Origin: Puccinellia tenuiflora
Taxonomy: Eukaryota > Streptophyta > Magnoliopsida > Poales > Poaceae
NCBI GenBank assembly: GCA_012064385.1
Contig: QRDG01000395.1
Span: 1,074,996 to 1,138,995 of the forward strand
DNA length: 64,000 bases
Direction of reading: 5' to 3'
Below are positions 55,300 through 64,000 of this stretch, one piece after another. Below the pieces are notes generated by a model, which had not been told where the DNA came from, did not search any database, and saw nothing but the letters and a program-made list of their open reading frames with translations. The first letter of the stretch is position 1. The number at the start of each line of letters is the position of its first letter. The translations under genes and the position numbers were made by a program.

Positions 55300-56183
55300 T
55301 CTGAATAGTGAAGAGATAGCACATCCACCGTCAACCGAGATCTTCTCACCCTTGCTCGGAACTGAATCCTGTACACAAATGAATAGATAACATGAGTCTG
55401 GTGTGACTGAAGAAACTAAAATGTGCTCAGTTACTTCCAAATAAGAATGAAGATACTGGAAATCTGGAACAGAGCTGGGTAAGTAACCAAGTCATGACGG
55501 AGATTTACTTTACCAGGCACAACTTATTGTAACACGAATTTGAGCGAAAACCTTGATTTAAATTTGATATGGACATTTCTAGCAAGAAAACATCTAGCTA
55601 AACTGCTACCAAATGAGCATGCAGAAAAATGTCATAAGAAATTTCATGTCACAGCAAATGTGAAATAAGCAGTCGTGACATACACTGCTAGACATGTTAT
55701 GCACATACTTCTACTTTTAAAGAAAACATTATGTAAACTCTGAAGAATTCTTCCAGGAACAATGTGAGGAATCACAAGCAAACGAATGCCGAATAATTTA
55801 AGTCCAAGGGCAAGGAGATGCTCATATCTAACGAGCACCAATTATTTGAGAATACAATGAGTCAAATAACTGTATTACTGGACAGATATGAGTTATTGTT
55901 CACAGCTAATCAACATGTGAAGATACTGTATCTCTACTCTACTCTGAACTAATCGATTCAGACATTTGTGCTAGTGTCCACAAGATTAGAACTAATCAAA
56001 AAGTGTACATGCTGAGTTACACTTGCTGTTTATGCAACACAGTTAAGTTAAACCTCCCTTCACCAACAAAATGGGTTATATTGGTTTTCCTTTTCGCACC
56101 TCACAAGCACCAGCCTAGTCCAGAATGACTCATATAGTTTTGTACCCCTACAAACTATTCTTCCTAGATAATTCAGGAGTTTC
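55300..56183 (-). other. 3' flank of the F-box/FBD gene
   Basis: No further supported exon. An alternative donor at the end of exon 3 (cgtaag near 56270) could splice into this region, but I could not identify a matching exon. Confidence 0.35.
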
Positions 56184-58243
56184 TTATCCATGCTTGCTTT
56201 CTTTCACACATATGAAAGCTATTTTCAGAATACAGAGAGCATCAAAAGTGTCATTAGTTGGCTTACGGATATTATATGCACGTAGGAACTTCAAAATTTC
56301 GAGAATCCTCTCGTCAACCTCATTACACTTGACTTCAACTATTTTAAGGTGCTCAGATATTGCAGACGGTCCCTCTATTGTCATGTAGCTTCCTTTCATT
56401 TCCACTTTGTGATTTGGTCCCTACGGTAAGAAAAAATATTTAACCAAGATGGGTTATCAATAATAACTTTAACAGTGCAGCAGTTGTCCAACCATACCTT
56501 GGAGAAAAGTTCAAGAGTGAGCTTCTCTAAAACTGGCGAGTTTTTCAGGACGTAAGCTAGTCGATCGCAGTCAGGAGCCTCACACCAGTACTCGTTGAGT
56601 AATAAAGTCTTTGCGTTGCTAAATATAGGACGGTGTTGCAAATCTCTTGCGAAAATGAACTGAAAAAATTTACACACAAAAGGTAAACATATCAAGGGCT
56701 TGGAGTGCATTTTGAGATCCCAACGCATGAAGACATGCTACAGAACTGGTGGCTAAATGAGAGAAGAAGATTCAGAAACAAAGAGAGACGTTGGTTCGAC
56801 AGTTTGGTCTGCACCGTGTGTTACGCCCTCTGGAAAAACAGAAATGCATGGTGTTTCAACAACCCTCAATGCCAGTTCACAGCTGTTCAGCTAGCGGAAG
56901 CAATTTTGGAGGAATTCAAGCTCATCAGAGTTGTCAGAGGAGCAGCTAGAGGAGTAGGAGACATGCTAGCGAGAGAGTAGTCTGTAAGAGTTAGCGAGCG
57001 GAGCGTTGGCACCTACACCTGTGTGGGTTGCCCTCTTGTAAATAACTTGTCTGCCTTCTATAACATTAAGGTACGCATTCGCGTACTCTCGAAAAAAAAA
57101 TCAAGTATTCCTTCCTGAGAATGAGGTGATGATCTAAGAACCCCCAATTGGTGGTGATGCATATGTAATCTGTTTATTGACTACTATATCCGGAAGCATG
57201 TAGATAGTGCATCATAAAAAAGGGATAACATAAAGAAGTTATGAGTAGTAACTTACATTTGGTAATTCAGATATCAGCTCTAGATGTCTGGCACTTGAGA
57301 TACGACCCAGGAACACAGGATCGCTGTAATGATCACAATTATCACATGTATTATCAGCTCCACAGAAAATACCAGAGTCAACATAATTGCAACAGGTTTC
57401 CTGGCAGTCACTTCCAAGATTCACACATGCCATCTCTAGCAGCACCATGTTTTCAAAAGTTGGTGTAGTTTCCGAAATGTCATCTAGTTTCAGCGAAACA
57501 AGGCCCGGAGCAGAAACATGTAGCCGGTAATGCTGGTCGGAGTGGCAACTAGTCATGCTCAAATGCTTCAGGGAGCTAGAAGATATCTCAGAAACACAGA
57601 TGTGGCACTCATGAATCTTCAAATCCTCCAATGCTGGTGAGCTGGATAAATCTGGAAATGCGCCTTCTAGGCATACACCTAGAAGATCTACTTTTTTGAG
57701 ATGTGCAGAGGCAACATCCAGGTTGAGGTAAAGGTATTCAGTGTACTGGGCATGAAGAGTGACCGAACGAACTTTGCACATCAGAGCATAACGGATCCAC
57801 AGGCTCACACAGTCCTCGTCGTCTCCCCAGAATTCACCGAATTTGACCTCTACAGTGTGTAGATCGGTGTGCTCGTCACGCAGCTTGAGAAGATTGTCCG
57901 CAAACTTCCGGAGGTCTCGGGCAGGCCCTGGGTCTCCATGGTCACGACCGACGAGGCGCAGGCCCATGGTGGACCTCCAGAGGTGGCGCCAGCGCCGGGC
58001 GAGCACGCACGTCTGTACGGCTTCCTGCGCCGGGAGTCGGGAGAGGATTTCCTGAAGAATGCAGTCGGGGAGGGCGCTGAAGCAGTCGGCGCCGCGCATT
58101 CCTTCGAACACGTGGTGGGCGTCATCGGCGCTGCGAGGCAAGAGAGGATCAAACGACGATATGGTGGAGGGAATCTGATGCGAGGAAGATTCGGATGCCT
58201 TGCGGCGGCGCCGCCTCACCTCATCTGGTCGTCGGCGAGCCAC
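56184..58243 (-). CDS. F-box/LRR protein with FBD-type C-terminus
   Basis: Three exons on the minus strand join in frame: 58243-57257 (329 codons), 56659-56498 (54 codons) and 56420-56184 (79 codons with stop), all with GT-AG introns, giving 461 residues, normal for the family. Residues about 50-90 are the F-box (FSALPDCILQEILSRLPAQE, VQTCVLARRWRHLWR). Leucine-rich stretches follow (AHLKKVDLLGVCLEGAFPDL, LEDLKIHECHICVS). The C-terminal FBD-like part is SAISEHLKIVEVKCNEVDER and ILEILKFLRAYNI. The product should act in an SCF ubiquitin ligase. Intron 1 holds a LINE. The 5' end is partly duplicated upstream (58216-58398). The tail after YNIR is unusual and may reflect read-through of a former donor. 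Confidence 0.85.
56697..57099 (+). mobile_element. 5'-truncated LINE in intron 1 of the F-box/FBD gene
   Basis: The 403-bp copy, opposite to the gene, ends in an A run (57092-57100) and is flanked by atcaag at 56691-56696 and 57100-57105. It codes for the LINE C-terminal block RRWFDSLVCTVCYALWKNRN (56789) and the rest to a TAG stop at 56978-56980. The 3' UTR ends taacattaaggtacgcattc. Confidence 0.85.
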
Positions 58244-58400
58244 TCGCCACCACCAACACGAGAATCGGGGGAGTTCCCTTTCTGAAATTCGTATGCGCTG
58301 CGAGGCAAAAGGTGATTAAAGGAGAGAATAGAATGGGAGGGAGAGTCGGATGCCTTGCGGCGGCGCCGCCTCACCTGATCTGCCCGCCGGCGAGCCACTC
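58195..58400 (-). repeat. Tandem duplication of the F-box gene 5' end; upstream ORF
   Basis: The start region encoding MARRRPDEVRRRRRKASES is repeated about 155 bases upstream as MARRRADQVRRRRRKASDS (from 58398). The upstream copy gives a 60-codon frame that ends at 58216, overlapping the main start region, and lacks the F-box. If the transcript starts upstream of 58398, this would act as an upstream ORF. Confidence 0.8.
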
Positions 58401-59045
58401 GCCAGTCGCCACCGCCACGACCACGAAGATCCTCAGCAGTCGGTCTCGGCCGTCAAAAGGGAAGTAGCCGGAGGCCACACTCACCAATACTGTCGGCCCA
58501 CAAGTCCATGAACGAGAATGGGGCCGTGGCTCTCACTCTTTCTTCTGAAATCCATTCATGTGAAAATTATAGAAACTGCAGTATATTTTTTGAATTATGC
58601 TGAATAGAATACTTTTGACCTTTTGATTGAATGTTTTATTGTTCTATGAATCTCCTCTTTATTTATTTATAAGTCGAATCCAACAACATGAAAGGCGTAC
58701 AACTGATAGCAAAGTGCAACAATCTATGAAAGTAAGAAGAATCTGCCAAGTGCATGTAGTCCCCTCTATCCCCTTTGGGATCTATAAAGGTTGCCAACTC
58801 TTAAATCTTCCATATAGGATAGCTGTCGATATAAGAGAGTAAAAAATGACTCTTCAAAATCATACTCTTGGTTAAGAGATGGGCTAACCGTTTGACCTTG
58901 TGTCATTCTGTCTTTCACGTTTACTGACTTTCGTGTTAGACAAACTTAAGATATGACTATTATACAGTTTTATCAAGTTTAGATGGTACAGAGAGCATCT
59001 ACATAGGGGGAGAACCCGGTCTTAGTAGCTCATAGGTTTTATAGC
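58401..59045. other. Upstream region of the F-box gene and copia flank
   Basis: No gene. The sequence is GC-rich close to 58400 and AT-rich beyond. Confidence 0.4.
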
Positions 59046-59176
59046 TGTTAGGGTAATAGATGCTTGTATTACCAGGGGGCCAAAGGCCACAATATATAGT
59101 ACATGTACAGGTGCAAATATACAGGAAACCCCCTAACACATGGGAAAACTACAATATACAAATATATACTCTAACA
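59046..59176 (-). repeat. 3' LTR (131 bp) of the minus-strand copia element
   Basis: It begins tgttagggtaatag and ends atactctaaca on the plus strand, so it shows TG...CA ends on both strands. It is followed by cccccctc, the complement of the polypurine tract. At 131 bp it is short; rice Tos17, with 138 bp, is a known comparable case. Confidence 0.85.
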
Positions 59177-59189
59177 CCCCCCCTCAAAC

Positions 59190-60821
59190 TCAGGGTGGAT
59201 CCAGAACACTGAGTTTGGAGAGTAAGAAGTCATGTTGCGCTCGGGTTTGTGCCTTTGTAAAGAAATCCGCCAACTGCAAGTTTGAAGGCACATAATGAAG
59301 CGCAACAACCTGATCCTGCACCTGAGCACGTATATAAAAAGCATCAACACCAATATGCTTGGTCAGCTCATGCTTGACTGGATCACGTGCAATACTGATA
59401 GCACCTGTACTGTCACACAAAAGTGGAGTGGGTGTCGTAATAGAGATCCCAAAATCTGCAAGCAACCATCGTAACCAGGTCACCTCAGCAATCAACGAAG
59501 CCATAGCCCGCAGCTCAGCCTCAACACTCGAACGGGAAACCGCGACCTGTTTCTTCGTGTTCCAAGCAACAAGCGAACCACCAAGAAACACACAGTAATC
59601 AGAAAGTGAACGACGATCCGAAGGATCACTCGCCCACGTAGCATCCGAGTAGCACTGGAGCTGGAGAGAGCTGGAGCTAGGAAAGAAAAGACGACGAGTA
59701 ATCGTGCCACGAAGATAACGAAGGACACGAAGGAGATGACTATAGTGAACGGTGGTAGGAGCTGAGACAAACTGACTCAGAATATGAACAGGATAAGAAA
59801 TATCAGGACGAGTGACAGCAAGATAAACAAGACTCCCAACAAGATGGCGATAACGTGTGGGATCCGAAAGAGGATCACCATCAGTAGGGCTAAGCTTAAC
59901 ATTAAGCTCCATAGGAGTCTCAACTGTGCGCTCATCCACAAGGGCAGCACGAGTAAGGAGGTCCTGAATATACTTTTCCTGGGAGATATAAAAGCCATCA
60001 GAAGTGGAGGAGATCTCAATCCCAAGAAAGTAGCGAAGAGGACCAAGATCAGTCATAAGAAACTGATCACGAAGACGAGCCTTGACAAAGGCAATATACT
60101 CAGGATCATCACCAGTAATGATCATATCATCAACATAAAGAAGGAGAAGAGTGCGTCCACGAGGAGAAGTGTGAACAAAAAGTGCTGGATCATGAAGACT
60201 AGGAGAGAAACCAGCAGCAGTCACCACAGAAGCAAAGCGCTCGAACCAGGCACGAGGGGCCTGTTTCAGGCCATAAAGAGAACGTCGAAGACGACAAACC
60301 ATCCCATCAGGTACAGAATACCCAGGAGGAGGCTGCATGTAAACCTCCTCACTCAACTCGCCATTAAGAAAAGCGTTCTGAACATCAAGCTGGGACACAG
60401 ACCAGCGTCGAACAGAAGCAACAGCAAGAAGAGTACGCACAGTGGTCATATGAGCCACAGGAGCAAAAGTCTCATCATAGTCACGACCGTGCTCCTGCTG
60501 AAAGCCACGAGCCACAAGACGCGCTTTATAGCGCTCAAGAGATCCATCAGAGCGGGTCTTAATCTTATAGACCCACTTACACGTAATAGGACGGACACTA
60601 GGAGGTGGAGAAACAAGATCCCAGGTGCCGGTGCGCTCAAGCGCAGCAATCTCCTCAGCCATGGCAAGCTGCCATTCGGGATGTTGCTCAGCATCCCGAT
60701 AAGAAGTCGGCTCGGAGACAACAGAGAGACCATACTGACTAGGAGAGTAACGGTTCGGAGGACGACGCGAACGAACAGGCGGAAGAGGTGGAGAACTAGG
60801 AGACGCATCAGCAGAAGACAA
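59190..60821 (-). pseudogene. Copia reverse transcriptase and RNase H (frame intact)
   Basis: A 543-codon open frame carries CKWVYKIKTRSDGSLERYKA, LDVQNAFLNGELSEEVYMQP, LYGLKQAPRAWFERFA, the catalytic YVDDM and the RNase H blocks YSDATWASDPSDRRS, CDSTGAISIARD and HIGVDAFYIR, ending in a normal stop. It is cut off from the integrase by a frameshift within an A/G-rich run near 60830-60845, so it is labelled pseudogene although the domain itself is whole. Confidence 0.9.
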
Positions 60822-62023
60822 CTCATCAGAAGAAGAAGAAAAAGGATCGGCGAAGGATCCGAAACCGGAGAACGAGGAGAACTAGACGGAGGAGATGATG
60901 ACGCCAACGAAGGGGGCGCATCAGAAGGAAGAGATGGAGGAGAAGGAACAGCAGAAGGTGTATCAGGAAAGAGAAGAAAAGAGATATCATCCACCGGGTA
61001 AGTACCAGAGGTGGGGCGAGGATAGAAGGAACGCGTCTCATCAAACGTGACATCACGAGAAATGCGCATCCGACGACCAACAGGGTCCCAGCAGCGATAG
61101 CCTTTATGCTCATCACTGTATCCGAGAAAAACACACTCAACAGACTGAGCGGTCAGTTTGGTGCGTTCGCGAGGAGGGAGAAGGACATAGCAAACACAAC
61201 CAAATGAACGAAGAGTCGAGTAGTCTGGAGAGTTACCAGAGAGACGCTCGAGTGGAATTCCACCGTGAAGAGCAGCAGAAGGCTGAATGTTAATGAGGTA
61301 AGTCGACGTAGCAACAGCCTCAGCCCAGAAATGCGGCGGAAGAGAGGAAGCAATCATCATAGCACGGGTAGTCTGAAGAATATGACGATGCTTACGCTCG
61401 GCGACACCATTTTGAGCATGGGCGCCGGGACACGAGAACTGGGCAAGGGTGCCCTGCTCAGCAAGGACACCACGCAGGTGCTGGGAGATATACTCTCCTG
61501 CAGAATCAGCACGAAACACACGAATAGGAGTGGAATACTGAGTACGAACCATGGCCACAAAGCGCTGATAAATACCAAGCACCTCACTGCGAGAGCGCAT
61601 AAAAAATAACCAGGTGTACCGTGAAAAATCATCAATGAACAAAATATAGTATCGATGGCCCCCTTTAGAAGCAAAGGGTGCCGGACCCCAAACATCTGAA
61701 TGAACTAAATCAAAAGGTCGCTGAGATACAGACGCACTAGTAGGATAGGGAAGCTGAATCTGTTTACCTAACCTACAACCCTGACACGAATGTAAAGACA
61801 CATCTCCTGAGACAGACCCCAGAAGACCACGACGAACTAATGACGATAAACGGGAGCCACAAAGATGACCCAGCCGATGATGCCACTGCTGAAAAGAGCC
61901 AGTGACAGAAGCAGCAACCGCAGGAGGATTGGCTGATGAAGTGTCAGCGGAAGGAACGCGAAGCCAGACTAACTCCCATAGCCCCGGGGACTCAAGGCTG
62001 CGAGGGCCAGCTCCAACCAGGGC
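60822..62023 (-). pseudogene. Copia integrase with zinc-binding region
   Basis: The minus strand reads WHHRLGH and SLHSCQGCRLGKQ (HHCC zinc module), then VHSDVWGPAPF (first D), RADSAGEYIS (second D) and HAQNGVAERKHRHI (E). The C-terminal linker is proline/serine-rich. The upstream frame is interrupted by TAG (62022-62024), where a glutamine is expected, separating it from protease. Confidence 0.9.
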
Positions 62024-62500
62024 CTATGTACGACGGTCCTGAACAGCACAAGAATCAGCGTCAAGAATGACGCGACAACCAGAATCAGTAAGCTGACTAG
62101 CAGAAAACAGGTTCATCTTAAGACTAGGAACATGAGAAACATCAGGAACAGAGAAAGAGGAAGTAGAAAGGGTGCCTCGACTGGAAACAGGAAGAGAGGT
62201 ACCATCAGCCGTGATAACACGGACAGGAGAAATAAAAGAGCGAAGAGCAGAAAGAATAGAAGACGCAGAAGTCATATGAAAAGAAGCTCCAGAATCCAGA
62301 TACCACGGGGATGACGTACCTGACTGTGTAGAAGGTGGTGGTCGCGCGGTGCCAGAAGAGCTAGGCACAGAACCAGCAGTACCCGTCGAGGAAGAGCCTG
62401 TAGAAGCGAGCAGACTACGAAGACCTCGGATAATGTCCTGATCAGACAGTGCAGCAGCAGAAGATCCTGACAATCCAGCATGGGCAACAGCAGAAGATCC
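62024..62500 (-). pseudogene. Copia protease region
   Basis: The active-site motif WYLDSGASFHMT (about 62300) is the canonical D-S-G-A-S of copia proteases, followed by ITADGTSLPV and PSLKMNLFSASQLTDSG. The frame is offset from gag. Confidence 0.88.
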
Positions 62501-63554
62501 TGAAAGCCTGCCTACGAGCATGGTACTGCTGACGTAAGCTGGGATCCCTCTTCCAGCAGCTCGAGATATCATGACCAGGCCTGTTACAGTAGGCGCAGGG
62601 AGGACGAGGAGGTGCACGGGGCTGCTGAGGCTGACTCGGACCCTGGGCCGGAGGAGGAGAGAGTACCGGCGGACCTGGAGACCGCAACGGGGCTGGCGGC
62701 ACAGAAGGACCACGAGCAGACGGCACAGGAGGACCACGAGCAGCAAGTACAGAGGGAACCTCAAGGAGACCAGCACCACGAAGACGAGTCTCCTCAGCCC
62801 GAAGCTCAGCTAGTACCTCAGAGAGCGAAACACGACCACGGGCAAGCAGCTGGGCACGGCGCGGCTCAAACTCCTTGCGGAGCCGCGACAAGAACTCATA
62901 GACGCGCTGAAACTCCAGATCCGCGCGCACAGTCAGACAGCAGGGACAGGTGCCACACACAGCAGTACGAAGAGAATCAAGCTGACGCCATATAGCAGCA
63001 CTTTGAGTGTAGAAGTCATCAATAGTGGAATCACCCTGCTGAAGATCATGCTCCTGACGAACCACGGACAGGTAAAGAGCATCGCCAGACGGCTGATAGC
63101 GCTGACGAAGAAAAGTCCACTGAGCAGCAGCAGTGGGAAGACCCATGAACTCAGCAGCATACTGAGGCAGAACACTGGAAGTGAGAACAGCAGCAGCACG
63201 AGCATCCTCATCTATCCACTGAGCGTAATCAGACAGATCCAGCCGGTAGGTCGCAACAGCAGTAGAATGCTCCTGGACCTCCCGGTCATAAGCAGTCCGA
63301 GCAGTATCATAAGCACTCTGGGCAGCATCCTTGACCTCCTGAGTAGCATCGGGAGCAAGGGCAACAGGCGGCGGCTCAATGGGTGCCAGAGGAGCAATGG
63401 GGCGCGGCGGACAGGAGACCTCGCCAGAAAGCACACCCCAAAGACGAAGACCGCGCATGTGGACGCGCATGAAGGCAGCGAAAACAGGGTAATTCGCGCC
63501 ATCAAAAATCACCGGGCAGCGAGGAATCGCAACATAGCCCGACGAGGAAGACAT
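62442..63554 (-). pseudogene. Copia gag with CCHC knuckle
   Basis: The ATG at 63554 opens 370 codons: MSSSSGYVAIPRCPVIFDGA and VFAAFMRVHMRGLRLW (UBN2-type start), WTFLRQRYQPSGDALYLS, a proline-rich stretch, and CAYCNRPGHDISSC (C-X2-C-X4-H-X4-C, about 62560-62600). The frame ends in a cysteine-rich tail that results from a frameshift in a locally duplicated caggatcttctgctg unit (62450-62500). Confidence 0.9.
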
Positions 63555-64000
63555 AGCTCACGATTTTTTTTTTGCAGAACGGATCGAGATCAAAGGCGGA
63601 CGCCGGGGTAGCGAGATGCGGCGGGACAGGGGGCGGGCGAGATGCGGCAGGAGGTGGAGCCGGCCGCGGGCGCAGGAGGCGGATGCGGAGGGCCGACCGC
63701 GGGCGTTGGATGCGGAGGGCCGGCCGGGAGGTGAACAGGAGGGCCGACGCGGGGACGCGGTGGCGTGCGAGGGCGCCGCGGTGGAGATGAGCCTGTGGAG
63801 AGGAGGCGGAGGCGCAACGGAGGAGCAGCTGGGGACGGGGAGGTCGACGGTGGACGGCGGCCGAGGCAGAGGAGGAAGCAGCCGCGGGAAGAGCTCGCAG
63901 CGGGGACGATCGGGAGCGGACCGGCGGCGCGGGTGTGGGGAGGAGAAGCAGGTCGGCGGGAGATTGGGGAGGCACGGATGTGGGGAGCACGCGTGGGGAG
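63555..64000 (-). other. GC-rich sequence upstream of gag
   Basis: On the minus strand this is C-rich with low-complexity proline/alanine frames. No LTR end or tRNA primer site is seen within it, so it is either a long element leader or captured sequence. The element continues past the window edge. Confidence 0.5.

Larger units (their letters stand above)
59046..64000 (-). mobile_element. Ty1/copia element with short LTR, runs off the window
   Basis: The 3' LTR (59046-59176) is preceded by a G-rich polypurine tract on the minus strand, then RNase H, reverse transcriptase, integrase, protease and gag follow toward higher coordinates. The left target flank is atagc (59041-59045). The 5' LTR and primer site are not in the window. 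There is a frameshift between gag and protease, one nonsense codon before integrase, and a frameshift between integrase and reverse transcriptase. Confidence 0.9.

Noticed and set aside
59784..61001. 405-codon plus-strand frame
   Set aside because: It is the shadow of the minus-strand copia polymerase, whose motifs are unmistakable.

Overview
The window looks like nuclear DNA of a grass (Poaceae), most likely a pooid/Triticeae-type genome. The evidence is dense nested transposons of grass type (Stowaway and Tourist-like MITEs, a CACTA element with the tttagtcccggtt subterminal repeats, hAT, PIF/Harbinger, LINE, Ty1/copia), GT-AG introns, and grass-type F-box and UDP-glycosyltransferase genes. 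Species cannot be fixed from the sequence alone. There is no sign of bacterial genes, rRNA, complete tRNA genes or CRISPR.

Layout. 1-2449: host DNA with a short poly-A retroposon on the minus strand. 2450-9450: a 5'-inverted LINE, flanked by a 14-bp target duplication (13 of 14 identical), split by a complete but decayed Ty1/copia element (3681-8506). 10251-11755: a UDP-glycosyltransferase pseudogene with a hAT MITE inserted exactly at its start codon. 12105-15656: a Stowaway MITE split by a 3.4-kb hAT element with a decayed transposase. 15911-19994: a small trypsin-fold-like gene carrying two further poly-A retroposons (one upstream, one in an intron). 21316-24110: LINE and copia fragments. 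24600-27480: a satellite-like array of about 252-bp units built on a 29-bp hairpin. 27850-29540: LINE fragment with two hAT MITEs. 29672-32277: Tourist-like MITE split by a PIF/Harbinger element whose two-exon transposase reads intact. 32351-33843: a retroposon related to the one at 866-1751, holding a dimeric tRNA-like SINE. 34171-38392: a 4.2-kb imperfect inverted repeat whose arms are full of the same 29-bp hairpin motif and carry tRNA-like sequence near their outer ends. 39000-43620: an unrecognised, apparently multi-exon region with a four-copy exon-plus-intron tandem array. 45943-48150: a Mutator N-terminal fragment abutting, across one ambiguous base (46960), part of an LTR retrotransposon. 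49078-50379: an intact F-box gene. 50960-51850: decayed Transposase_28-type coding region. 53347-54518: non-autonomous CACTA. 56184-58243: an F-box/LRR/FBD gene that can be spliced into 461 codons, with a LINE in intron 1 and a duplicated 5' end. 59046-64000: minus-strand copia element running off the window.

The genes do not form a pathway. Host genes with good support are the two F-box genes and, less certainly, the protease-like gene at 19030. The main interest is the record of nested insertions with readable target-site duplications, and the hairpin-repeat family shared by the 24.6-27.5 kb array and the 34-38 kb inverted repeat.
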